A program made the position numbers and the translations under genes. Shown here one piece after another: positions 7,132 to 13,503 of a stretch of DNA of 13,503 bases. Where the stretch lies: assembly GCA_938004235.1 (NCBI GenBank), contig CALKWL010000172.1, positions 1 through 13,503 of the forward strand, read 5' to 3'. The stretch's first letter is position 1; the number at the start of each line of letters is the position of its first letter. The DNA comes from an uncultured Gammaproteobacteria bacterium. GTDB taxonomy: Bacteria; Pseudomonadota; Gammaproteobacteria; Halothiobacillales; Halothiobacillaceae. The notes beneath the pieces were generated by a model. That model saw only the letters and a program-made list of their open reading frames with translations, had not been told where the DNA came from and searched no databases.

Positions 7132-8175
7132 TTACTTGGTAATTGCGGCAACACCGTCACACTTGATGTTTTCTTTCCAGTAGGCCTCGATCTGGGTCAC
7201 CAGATCGTTCGGCAGCGGAACGTACTCAAGCTCTTCGGCCATCTTGGCGCCATTCTTCCAGGACCAGTCGAAGAACTTCAGAGCAGCTTCGGTCTGGGCG
7301 CAGTTTTCCGGCTCTTTGTAAACGAGGATATTGGTCTGAGCGGCGATCGGCCAGGATGCCGCGCCCGGGGCATCGGTCAGGAACAGGTAGAAGTCCTTGG
7401 CGCTCTTCCAGTCGGCGCTGGCCGCAGCGGCGGCGGTGCTTGCAGCGCTGACGGTCACGAACTCACCGGCGCTGTTCTTCAGCTGTACAGTCGCCAGCTT
7501 GTTCTGCTTGGCGTAGGCGTACTCAACATAACCAATGGCGCCGTCGATCTGCTTAACATAAGAAGCTACGCCCTCGTTGCCCTTGCCACCCAGACCCACC
7601 GGCCACTTCACAGCCTTGCCTTCGCCAACAGATTCTTTCCACTCGGGGCTGATCTTGGACAGGTAGTTTGTAAACATTGCCGTGGTGCCTGAACCATCAG
7701 AACGACGCACAACCGTAATCAGCTTTTCCGGCAGGGTTACGCCCGGGTTCAGCGCAGCAATCTTCGGATCGTTCCATTTGGTGATCTTGCCCATGTAGAT
7801 GTCCGCCAAGGTAGCTTGGTCAAGCTTCATCTGGTTGGCAGAAACGCCGGCGATGTTCACAACCGGAGTTACTGCACCCATGACCGCCGGGAACTGAGCT
7901 GCGCCCAGCTCTTCCAGCTTTTCCGGCTTCAGCGCATCGTCAGACGCACCGAAATCCACGGTCTTGGCGGTGAACTGCTTCACGCCGCCGCCTGAACCAA
8001 TGGACTGATAGTTCAGCTTGACGCCAGTGGCCTTGTTATAAGCCTCGGCCCACTTGGAGTAGATCGGGTACGGGAAGGTCGCGCCAGCGCCGCTGATCGC
8101 GGTGACATCGGCAGCTTGAGCAACACCGGCAACCATCATGGCGCCAGCAAGAAGAGACATACGGAAGGTCATCAT
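7132..8175 (-). CDS. pstS: Periplasmic phosphate-binding protein PstS
   Basis: PstS captures phosphate in the periplasm and delivers it to PstCA. The 347-residue precursor begins with a Sec signal peptide: charged start, hydrophobic core LLAGAMMVAGVA, likely cleavage after AQA (residues 19-21), leaving about 326 residues. Phosphate-contact motifs are present: GAGATFPYPIY at 29-39, SIGSGGGVKQF at 58-68, DFGASDDAL at 74-82, and RRSDGSGTTAMF at 157-168 with the Arg and Ser-Gly-Thr of the site. Two cysteines remain in the mature chain (292 and 339) and could form a disulphide. AGAGGA lies eight bases before the first of two consecutive ATGs, supporting that start. It heads the pst operon, with a Pho-box-like site about 120 bp upstream. 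Confidence 0.98.
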   Translation of the reverse strand: MMTFRMSLLAGAMMVAGVAQAADVTAISGAGATFPYPIYSKWAEAYNKATGVKLNYQSIGSGGGVKQFTAKTVDFGASDDALKPEKLEELGAAQFPAVMGAVTPVVNIAGVSANQMKLDQATLADIYMGKITKWNDPKIAALNPGVTLPEKLITVVRRSDGSGTTAMFTNYLSKISPEWKESVGEGKAVKWPVGLGGKGNEGVASYVKQIDGAIGYVEYAYAKQNKLATVQLKNSAGEFVTVSAASTAAAAASADWKSAKDFYLFLTDAPGAASWPIAAQTNILVYKEPENCAQTEAALKFFDWSWKNGAKMAEELEYVPLPNDLVTQIEAYWKENIKCDGVAAITK

Positions 8176-8297
8176 GGGATCGTCCTCTGGTTAAAAAACG
8201 TGGCAAGCCTAGCTCAAAACGAGGGTGGCTATAAACTCTGTTAATAGACAGGCTTAACGAGCATCGTTGATCGAAGTGTCTTCTTTATTACTTTTAT

Positions 8298-8315
8298 ATG
8301 AAGGATTCATGACAA
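8298..8315 (-). promoter_or_regulatory. Putative Pho box (PhoB site) upstream of pstS
   Basis: Read on the minus strand the site is TTGTCAT-GAAT-CCTTCAT, two 7-mers with a 4-base AT-rich spacer. It matches the enterobacterial Pho box (CTGTCAT-AAAT-CTGTCAT) at 14 of 18 positions. It lies about 120 bp before the pstS ATG, in the right orientation. A third weaker repeat, AAGTAAT, follows at the same 11-base period. The -10 sequence downstream is not clear, only an AT-rich TAATAAAG. PhoB control of pstS is well known in the family; here it is inferred from the match. Confidence 0.5.
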
Positions 8316-8441
8316 GAACCCGCTAAACGATCATTTCAGCCGCGAACTCAAGCTTGTTTTTCCTGGCTGCGCGCTCAGAGTCGCAACCTGGTTGAGGCAT
8401 CGCAGAAGTCGCAAACACATGCGCTTCGAACATGCGGCATA

Positions 8442-8469
8442 TTGACTTCGTTTTTATGCAGCGCATCAT
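8442..8469 (+). promoter_or_regulatory. Possible sigma-70 promoter for the polyP:AMP phosphotransferase
   Basis: TTGACT (8442-8447) resembles a -35 box and CATCAT (8464-8469) a -10 box, with a 16-base spacer, placing a start about 30 bases before the ATG at 8505. The -10 matches only 4 of 6 positions, so this is a weak call. Confidence 0.3.
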
Positions 8470-8504
8470 CGTGAAATCTGTTTAAGGTTTGATGAATCGC
8501 CGAC

Positions 8505-9998
8505 ATGCTTAACACACTCGATCTTGGACGCAGCGTCAGCAAAGAAGATTACAAAAATGAGCTCCCCGAACTGCGTTCGCGCCTGCTGGAGGCTCAGCGC
8601 GCCCTACGCAGCGCGGGTATCAGCGTATTGATCCTGATTGAAGGTATCGACGGTTCCGGGCGCGCCCAGGTCGTTAACAGACTGCATGAATGGATGGATC
8701 CGCGCAGCATTCAGACGCATACATTCTGGAACCCATCCGACGAAGAAAGGGAGCGCCCCGATTTCTGGCGCTTTTGGCGCAGAGTACCCGGCGTGGGCGA
8801 AATTGCCGTGTTTCTTGGCGGCTGGTACCGCGACATCATCACTGACGCGATTCAAGGCAAAATCGATGAAGACAGCCTGGATGCCCGTTTGGCTCCCGTG
8901 ATCGATCTGGAACACTTGCTGGCCTATGACCGAACCGTCATTCTCAAGTTTTGGTATCACCTGCCGCAGGATGTACAAGAGCAGCGCCTCAGGGAAGAGC
9001 GAGCCACGCCCGACGACCGCTTCTCCAGCGCCAAGGACGCGCTCAAGGGGCGTGAAAACCTCATGCTTTGGGCCGAGCGCATCATGCGCCGCAGCGACAC
9101 GGCGGACGCGCCTTGGCTGGTGATCGAGGCAGAAGACGCTCGCTATCGCGACCTGACCACGGCTTACAGCATCCTGGCGGCCTGTGAAAAACGGCTGGCT
9201 CACCAGAAAAACCAGCGTAGCGAGCCTCTGCCGCCGCATGAACCGGCGCTGCCCCATGCGGCAACTGCGCGCAAGACCTTGCTCGATCACGTAGAACTGA
9301 CTGCCAGCATCGAGAAGGAAGCCTATGAGGAACAACTGCTCAAGCGCCAGGACGAGCTGCGCGAACTAACCTGGAAGGCCTACGAAAAAGGCATCAGCAC
9401 CTACCTGGTATTCGAGGGGTGGGATGCCGCCGGCAAGGGCGGCACAATCCGTCGTCTGACACGGGGGATTGATGCTCGGCTTTACCGCGTCATTCCTTAC
9501 GGCGCGCCCAGTTCGCACGAGCTTGAGCACCATTATCTCTGGCGTTTTTGGCGACAGATTCCGCGCGCGGGTCGCGTCGCCGTGTTCGACCGCTCATGGT
9601 ACGGTCGCGTGCTGGTTGAGCGCATCGAAAACCTGTGCGCCCCCGCCGAATGGCAGCGCGCCTACCATGAAATCAATGACTTTGAACGTCAACTTGTTGA
9701 TAGCAAAGCACTTTTGTTTAAATTCTGGCTACATATCTCACCCGAAGAACAGCTGAGGCGCTTCGAGGATCGCCAGAACACCGCCTGGAAAAACTACAAA
9801 ATCACCCCGGATGACTGGCGCAACCGCGAAAAACGCCCGGAATACGAGCTCGCCATCAATGAAATGCTGCTACGCACCGACACTGAATACGCTCGCTGGC
9901 GCCTGGTGGCCAACGAAGATAAAAATTTCGGGCGGCTGTCTGTTCTGGAAACGGTGTGCAACGCGCTGAAAAAACGCCTCAAGCAAGAGGATTATTGA
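8505..9998 (+). CDS. pap: Two-domain PPK2-family polyphosphate:AMP phosphotransferase (PAP)
   Basis: This cytoplasmic enzyme uses polyphosphate to phosphorylate AMP to ADP, recycling nucleotides at the expense of stored polyP. The 497-residue chain is two tandem PPK2 domains, a length typical of the fused class exemplified by P. aeruginosa PA3455. The C-terminal domain (about 265-497) looks active: Walker A GWDAAGKGG at 305-313, Walker B and lid VFDRSWYGRVLVERIE at 360-375. The N-terminal domain (about 10-235) is degenerate: its Walker A reads GIDGSGRA (47-54) with Arg53 in place of Lys, and its Walker B reads VFLGGWYRD (102-110), lacking the Asp-Arg pair. That half is probably structural or regulatory, as proposed for the family. 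No good ribosome-binding site precedes the ATG at 8505. The gene is divergent from pstS and convergent with ptsP. Confidence 0.95.
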   Translation: MLNTLDLGRSVSKEDYKNELPELRSRLLEAQRALRSAGISVLILIEGIDGSGRAQVVNRLHEWMDPRSIQTHTFWNPSDEERERPDFWRFWRRVPGVGEIAVFLGGWYRDIITDAIQGKIDEDSLDARLAPVIDLEHLLAYDRTVILKFWYHLPQDVQEQRLREERATPDDRFSSAKDALKGRENLMLWAERIMRRSDTADAPWLVIEAEDARYRDLTTAYSILAACEKRLAHQKNQRSEPLPPHEPALPHAATARKTLLDHVELTASIEKEAYEEQLLKRQDELRELTWKAYEKGISTYLVFEGWDAAGKGGTIRRLTRGIDARLYRVIPYGAPSSHELEHHYLWRFWRQIPRAGRVAVFDRSWYGRVLVERIENLCAPAEWQRAYHEINDFERQLVDSKALLFKFWLHISPEEQLRRFEDRQNTAWKNYKITPDDWRNREKRPEYELAINEMLLRTDTEYARWRLVANEDKNFGRLSVLETVCNALKKRLKQEDY

Positions 9999-10092
9999 TT
10001 CGTCGCGCCGAGATCGAGCGACCGCGATCGTACGTCCAACACACGCCGGATTCAAAAACTCTCCGCACCGTATCAATCAACCCGTACAGGAT

Positions 10093-10248
10093 GCTGAAAA
10101 ACTCATCCATGAGTTTTTCAGCCCGATCGAGCCCGGCACACGTCCGGGCTCGATCGCGTAAAATCAATCACTTGCGTGATTGATTTGCGTGCGGGACATC
10201 CATGTCCCGCCTTCGCAGATTGCTGAAATAAGTATTTCAGCAATCTGC
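10093..10248. repeat. Array of five contiguous perfect palindromes
   Basis: Five perfect inverted repeats follow each other with spacers of 1, 4, 4 and 4 bases. (a) 10093-10106/10109-10122, 14-bp arms starting GCTGAAAAACTCAT, loop CC. (b) 10124-10136/10144-10156, 13-bp arms CGATCGAGCCCGG, loop CACACGT. (c) 10161-10171/10176-10186, 11-bp arms AAATCAATCAC, loop TTGC. (d) 10191-10199/10202-10210, 9-bp arms GCGGGACAT, loop CC. (e) 10215-10230/10233-10248, 16-bp arms GCAGATTGCTGAAATA, loop AG. Of 156 bases, 126 are in arms. Palindromes a and d share the centre CATCCATG; a and e share GCTGAAA. None has a proper U-run. The array starts 94 bases after the phosphotransferase stop and reaches within 13 bases of the ptsP stop. 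The remainder of this gap (9999-10092) has no gene, but words from the array (AAAAACTC, ATCAATCA, ACGTCC, GATCGAGC) recur there in non-palindromic form. Confidence 0.93.
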
Positions 10249-10261
10249 TCACTCACCACAA

Positions 10262-12562
10262 CTAAACGTCTTCAGCCGTGCGCACCAACCCACCCAAGCC
10301 ATAGCTGCGTAAGGCTTGGCGCAACAGATGACGAACCTCCTCGCCGCGCTCGCAGTCCAGCGACGCTTCTGCCAGACGACGTGCGTGCTCCAACGGAACG
10401 CTGCGAATCACCCGCTTGATTCGCGGCAGACTTCCGGCGCTCATGCTCAGCGAGTCGATGCCCAACCCCAGCAACAGCAAGGCCCCCAGCGGATCACCCG
10501 CCAGCTCGCCGCATACACTCACCGGACGCGCTGAACGCTGCCCCCCGGCGACGATCTCGGCAATCGCGCGCAGAACCGCAGGATGCAGGCTGTCATACAA
10601 AGGCGCAACGCGCGCATTGTTGCGATCAACAGCAAGCAGGTACTGCGTCAGGTCATTCGTCCCCACGGAAAGAAAATCCACCCGTCGCGCCAGCGCATCA
10701 ATCTGATATACCGCCGAGGGCACCTCGATCATCAAACCCACCGGCACATCGCCAACCGGCAAGTCTTCTTCGCGCAACTCGACGACCGCGCGCTCAATCA
10801 AGGCCAACGCTTCTTCCAGCTCTCCCACGCCGCTAATCATCGGCAGCAGAATACGCAGATTGTCCAACCCCACGTTCGCGGTCAACATGGCGCGCACCTG
10901 GGTGAGAAAAATGTCGGGATGGTCAAGCGTTAGCCGCATCCCGCGCCAGCCCAAGAAGGGATTGTCCTCAACGATGGGAAAGTAATCCAAGGGCTTGTCG
11001 CCGCCGACATCCAGGGTGCGCAAAACAGCCGGACGCGGCGCGTACGCGCTGAGCACCTCGCGGTACACGCGCGCCTGCTCGTCTTCACCCGGAAAATTGT
11101 CGCGCACCTGAAAAGGAATTTCGGTACGGTACAGACCGATCCCTTCCGCCCCCACGCTGTCCGCAGGCGCCATATCCGCCAGCAAACCAACGTTGACGTA
11201 CAAATGTACGCAAGCGCCGTCGGGAGTGACGGCAGGCTCGTCACGCAAAGTCGCAAGCTCGGCGGAAAGCTGCGCCTCTTCGCCCACCAGACGCTCCAGC
11301 GCCTCGCGCAGCACGCCTTGCGGTTCGACATGCACCACGCCGCGATAGCCGTCGAGGAACAGCTCACGCCCGTCCAGGCGTTCAACGGGCAGATCCGTCG
11401 CCCCCATCACGGCCGGCACGCCCAAGGCGCGCGCCAGCAGCGCCACATGCGACGAACTCGAACCGCGCGCCGAAACAATACCGGCCAGACGCCCTTCCGG
11501 CACGCTTGCCAGATGACTCACCGTGATTTCTCGCCCCACCAGGATGGTGTGCGGAGGAAACTCGCGCACAAGCCCTTCGACATCCTGCAAATGCTCTAAA
11601 ACCCGGCTGCCCAAATCGCGCACATCATCAGCGCGCTGCCGCAGGTAATCATCATCCATGCCTGCAAACACCGCAGCGTATTCTCGCACCGTATCGCGCA
11701 ACGCGGCGGGTGCCCATTGACCGTCGAGAATGCGCTTTTCCATCCCCTGCAACAGGCTTTCGCTGTCGAGCATCATGGCGTAAGCATCAAACAGGGCACA
11801 CTCTTCCTCCGTCACCCGCGATGCCATGCCCTGACGCAGCAAGGCAAAATCCTTGCGCACCGCCTCGCGCGCCGCACGCAGGCGCGCGAGCTCCAAGCGC
11901 GGATCGTCGCAGGCACGATCAGGCACGCCCTCCAGATCGGCCAACGGATACATCACCACGCCCACGCCAAACGCCACGCCGCTGGCTCCGGGCACGCCGC
12001 GCAAAGGCTCACTGGCGAGCGGCGATGTACGATTGGGGGAGACCGCTGAAACCGTCACCGCCTCGCTGATTTCGGCCTGCACGATGCTGCTGGCCAGCTG
12101 CGCGGCCAGCGTCACCAGAAAGGACTCCTGATCGTCGGAAAAATGCCGGGGCTCACGATCCTGCACCACCAACACGCCCAGCACCTCGCCGCGCAGCAAA
12201 ATCGGCGCCCCCAGAAAGGCGTGGTAGGCCTCCTCTCCGATATTGGCGATGTGCTTGTAGCGCGGGTGCTGCGGCGCGTTATCCAGGTTCAGCGGTTCGG
12301 CGCGCTGCGCCACCAGCCCCACCAAGCCTTCGTCCAGCGCCATCGAAACCCTGCCCACGGCTTCGGCCACCAAACCCTCGTTGGCCATCAGCACCAGGCG
12401 CGCATCGGCGCGCCCAACCTGGGCGCGCGGCAGCAGATAAACAGAACACACCGCGACATCCAGCGCATCGCGCACGCCGAGCACAATGGCGCTCAAGGCC
12501 GCTTTCAGGTCGCGCGCACGCCCCACCTGTCCAACAATATGTCGCAAGGTATCCAGAATCAT
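10262..12562 (-). CDS. ptsP: Phosphoenolpyruvate-protein phosphotransferase PtsP (enzyme I-Ntr)
   Basis: PtsP autophosphorylates from PEP and starts the nitrogen-related PTS relay (to NPr, then EIIA-Ntr), a regulatory rather than sugar-transport chain. The 766-residue product compares with about 748 in E. coli. Domains: GAF sensor at about 1-165 (EVLGVLVVQDREPRHFSDDQESFLVTLA); PEP-utilising N-terminal and swivelling domains with the phosphorylated histidine in RGSSSSHVALLARALGVPAVMG (His372); C-terminal TIM barrel with GAEGIGLYRTE at 471-481, LRTLDVGGDKPLDY at 514-527, VGTNDLTQYLLAVDRN at 633-648 and the conserved Cys684 in VCGELAGD. The frame stays open another 86 codons upstream, but family alignment (MILDTLRHIV versus MLTRLREIV) and the ATGA overlap with the rppH stop fix the start at 12562. 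The stop is TAG, 13 bases from the palindrome array. Confidence 0.97.
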   Translation of the reverse strand: MILDTLRHIVGQVGRARDLKAALSAIVLGVRDALDVAVCSVYLLPRAQVGRADARLVLMANEGLVAEAVGRVSMALDEGLVGLVAQRAEPLNLDNAPQHPRYKHIANIGEEAYHAFLGAPILLRGEVLGVLVVQDREPRHFSDDQESFLVTLAAQLASSIVQAEISEAVTVSAVSPNRTSPLASEPLRGVPGASGVAFGVGVVMYPLADLEGVPDRACDDPRLELARLRAAREAVRKDFALLRQGMASRVTEEECALFDAYAMMLDSESLLQGMEKRILDGQWAPAALRDTVREYAAVFAGMDDDYLRQRADDVRDLGSRVLEHLQDVEGLVREFPPHTILVGREITVSHLASVPEGRLAGIVSARGSSSSHVALLARALGVPAVMGATDLPVERLDGRELFLDGYRGVVHVEPQGVLREALERLVGEEAQLSAELATLRDEPAVTPDGACVHLYVNVGLLADMAPADSVGAEGIGLYRTEIPFQVRDNFPGEDEQARVYREVLSAYAPRPAVLRTLDVGGDKPLDYFPIVEDNPFLGWRGMRLTLDHPDIFLTQVRAMLTANVGLDNLRILLPMISGVGELEEALALIERAVVELREEDLPVGDVPVGLMIEVPSAVYQIDALARRVDFLSVGTNDLTQYLLAVDRNNARVAPLYDSLHPAVLRAIAEIVAGGQRSARPVSVCGELAGDPLGALLLLGLGIDSLSMSAGSLPRIKRVIRSVPLEHARRLAEASLDCERGEEVRHLLRQALRSYGLGGLVRTAEDV

Positions 12563-13092
12563 GCTTCGCCCAACCGCGCCATCGAATGGGCATCCAGCGG
12601 AGGCAAGGGCGCGGGTTCGTGTGCCGCTACCAGGGGCGCAAGCTCCTGCATGGCGCGACGGTACACTTCCCGCTTGAACGCAACCACCTCGCGCAAAGGG
12701 TGCCAAAAATCCACCCAGCGCCAGGCATCGAACTCGGGATGCAGGGTCGCATTCAGATGTACGCTCTGATCCTCCGCAATCATGCGCAACAGAAACCATT
12801 TTTGCTTCTGGCCGATGCACACTGGGAAGGCGCGCTTGCGCACAAGATTTCCCGGCAGCCGGTAGCGCAACCAGTCGCGCGTGCTCCCCAGCAGGCGCAC
12901 ATGCTCCGGCAACAGCCCAGTTTCCTCGCGCAACTCGCGAAACATCGCCTCCAGCGGCGACTCCTCACAGTGAATACCGCCCTGCGGAAACTGCCATGAG
13001 TCGTGCCCGAGACGGCGCGCCCAAAACACTCGACCTTCGGCATTCACCAGAATGATGCCCACATTGGGGCGATAACCTTCTGAGTCGATCAT
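12559..13092 (-). CDS. rppH: RNA pyrophosphohydrolase RppH
   Basis: RppH removes pyrophosphate from the 5' end of transcripts, allowing RNase E-dependent mRNA decay in the cytoplasm. The 177-residue product has the family opening MIDSEGYRPNVGIILVN, then WARRLGHDSWQFPQGGI. The complete Nudix box GX5EX7REUXEEXGU runs from Gly38 to Leu60, with Glu44, Arg52-Glu53 and Glu56-Glu57 present. The frame extends 23 codons further upstream, but family alignment places the start at 13092; no strong ribosome-binding site is visible there. The C-terminus past about 155 is proline- and alanine-rich. The stop TGA overlaps the ptsP ATG (ATGA, 12559-12562), so the two are probably translated in a coupled manner. 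The rppH-ptsP pair is conserved across gammaproteobacteria, including E. coli. Confidence 0.97.
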   Translation of the reverse strand: MIDSEGYRPNVGIILVNAEGRVFWARRLGHDSWQFPQGGIHCEESPLEAMFRELREETGLLPEHVRLLGSTRDWLRYRLPGNLVRKRAFPVCIGQKQKWFLLRMIAEDQSVHLNATLHPEFDAWRWVDFWHPLREVVAFKREVYRRAMQELAPLVAAHEPAPLPPLDAHSMARLGEA

Positions 13093-13160
13093 GGTTAAAC
13101 ACAGGAATTGGATAATTGGAAGCGATTGTTCCACAAGCGTTGCATGGGCGCAAAACCACA

Positions 13161-13187
13161 TTCACAAAAAGCATATGCGATTACAAT
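13161..13187 (+). promoter_or_regulatory. Possible promoter of the HAD hydrolase gene
   Basis: TACAAT (13182-13187) matches the -10 consensus at 5 of 6 positions, and TTCACA (13161-13166) could be a -35 box with a short 15-base spacer. Transcription would begin about 27 bases before the ATG at 13221. The rest of the 128-base divergent gap (13093-13220) must also hold the rppH promoter, which I cannot place. Confidence 0.35.
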
Positions 13188-13220
13188 GTAGCCCAACCTT
13201 TTCCAACCTTCGACAGCCTC

Positions 13221-13456
13221 ATGAACCTAGCCATTTTCGACCTCGACAATACCCTGCTTGCCGGTGACTCCGATTACTTGTGGGGACGATTTCTGTGTGA
13301 ACGCGGCATCGTTGACCCCGAGCTGTACGAAACAGCCAACCAGCATTTTTACGAGGATTACAAGCAAGGCACGCTGGACATCGACGCCTTCCTACGCTTC
13401 TCCCTCGCCCCGCTGGCGCTGCACAGTGCGGCGCAGCTTGCCGCATGGCACGATGA
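13221..13456 (+). CDS. HAD-family (SerB/HAD-IB-like) phosphatase, 3'-truncated
   Basis: The product begins MNLAIFDLDNTLLAGDSDY, in which Asp7-Leu-Asp9-Asn-Thr11 is the DxDxT nucleophile motif of haloacid dehalogenase phosphatases. LAGDSDYLWGRFL followed by a helical cap segment is typical of the HAD-IB subfamily, often annotated as histidinol-phosphatase or phosphoserine phosphatase-like; the substrate cannot be told from this fragment. Only about 78 residues are present before the adapter begins, against a usual length of about 215-225, so motifs II-IV are off the contig. An upstream in-frame GTG at 13116 exists, but the DxDxT spacing favours the ATG at 13221. The ribosome-binding site is weak. 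It is divergent from rppH, the same order as the HAD gene beside nudix-ptsP in Pseudomonas. Confidence 0.88.
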
Positions 13457-13503
13457 AGATCGGAAGAGCGTCGTGTAGGGAAAGAGTGTAGATCTCGGTG
13501 GTC
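13457..13503 (+). other. Illumina TruSeq adapter remnant (P5 side), not genomic
   Basis: The last 47 bases match the reverse complement of the TruSeq universal adapter as I remember it, starting AGATCGGAAGAGCGTCGTGT and ending in GATCTCGGTGGTC. The HAD frame reads into it and would acquire the false tail DRKSVV before a stop inside the adapter. The last genomic base is 13456. Confidence 0.98.

Larger units (their letters stand above)
8176..8504. promoter_or_regulatory. Divergent pstS / PPK2-family promoter region (329 bp)
   Basis: This gene-free stretch separates pstS (-) from the polyphosphate:AMP phosphotransferase (+). The half next to pstS is AT-rich and holds the Pho-box-like site at 8298-8315; the half next to the kinase gene holds a possible sigma-70 promoter at 8442-8469. 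Between them, roughly 8340-8440, I see no gene, RNA or strong palindrome. If the Pho box is real, the pstS leader would be about 100 bases long; only short possible stems are visible in it. Confidence 0.7.

Noticed and set aside
8239..8252. CTGTTAATAGACAG as a Pho box or operator upstream of pstS
   Set aside because: It is only a 4-bp CTGT/ACAG dyad; the match to the direct-repeat Pho consensus is poor compared with 8298-8315.
8604..9335. A 243-codon open frame opposite the PAP gene
   Set aside because: It is entirely antisense to the N-terminal PPK2 domain, with no motif or start signal.
10093..10248. CRISPR array or intrinsic terminator
   Set aside because: The five units are different palindromes without a common direct repeat or uniform spacers, and none is followed by a U-run.
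12563..12820. 86-codon upstream extension of the ptsP frame
   Set aside because: It overlaps the rppH coding sequence, has no similarity to PtsP, and the ATGA overlap at 12559-12562 gives a natural start.
13093..13161. 23-codon upstream extension of rppH
   Set aside because: RppH proteins begin at the MID..GYRPNVG motif, which matches the ATG at 13092; the extension runs through the divergent promoter gap.

Overview
The window looks like one complete contig from a short-read assembly of a gammaproteobacterium. Both ends are synthetic: bases 1-44 and 13457-13503 match Illumina TruSeq adapter sequence, so genomic DNA runs only from 45 to 13456. The organism call rests on gene content and order: an rppH-ptsP pair with a divergent HAD hydrolase (an arrangement known from Pseudomonas and relatives), a PPK1/Ppx pair, and a two-domain polyphosphate:AMP phosphotransferase. 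I cannot name a genus.

Layout, left to right. (1) Polyphosphate block: the 3' part of ppx (+), an 85-bp imperfect inverted repeat, then convergent ppk1 (-). (2) phoU (+), divergent from ppk1 and ending at a strong bidirectional terminator. (3) The high-affinity phosphate importer pstS-pstC-pstA-pstB, all on the minus strand and ending in two tandem hairpins that share a 12-bp core. A short hairpin separates pstS from pstC, and a Pho-box-like site lies upstream of pstS. (4) A two-domain PPK2-family polyphosphate:AMP phosphotransferase (+), divergent from pstS. (5) A non-coding stretch (9999-10261) holding five back-to-back perfect palindromes. (6) ptsP (-) and rppH (-), overlapping by 4 bp, then a divergent 3'-truncated HAD-family phosphatase.

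Functionally, most of the window is a phosphate and polyphosphate island. PstSCAB imports phosphate, PhoU is the negative signalling partner, PPK1 makes polyP from ATP, Ppx hydrolyses it, and the PAP-type enzyme uses polyP to phosphorylate AMP. No phoB/phoR is present. PhoU is detached from the pst operon and points toward it. ptsP (enzyme I of the nitrogen PTS) and rppH (RNA pyrophosphohydrolase) form a separate regulatory pair.

The protein-coding genes are well-known families. The least explained structures are non-coding: the five-palindrome array at 10093-10248, the 85-bp element at 970-1054 and the twin hairpins after pstB. All start choices, promoters and operators are read by eye, without alignment or folding software.
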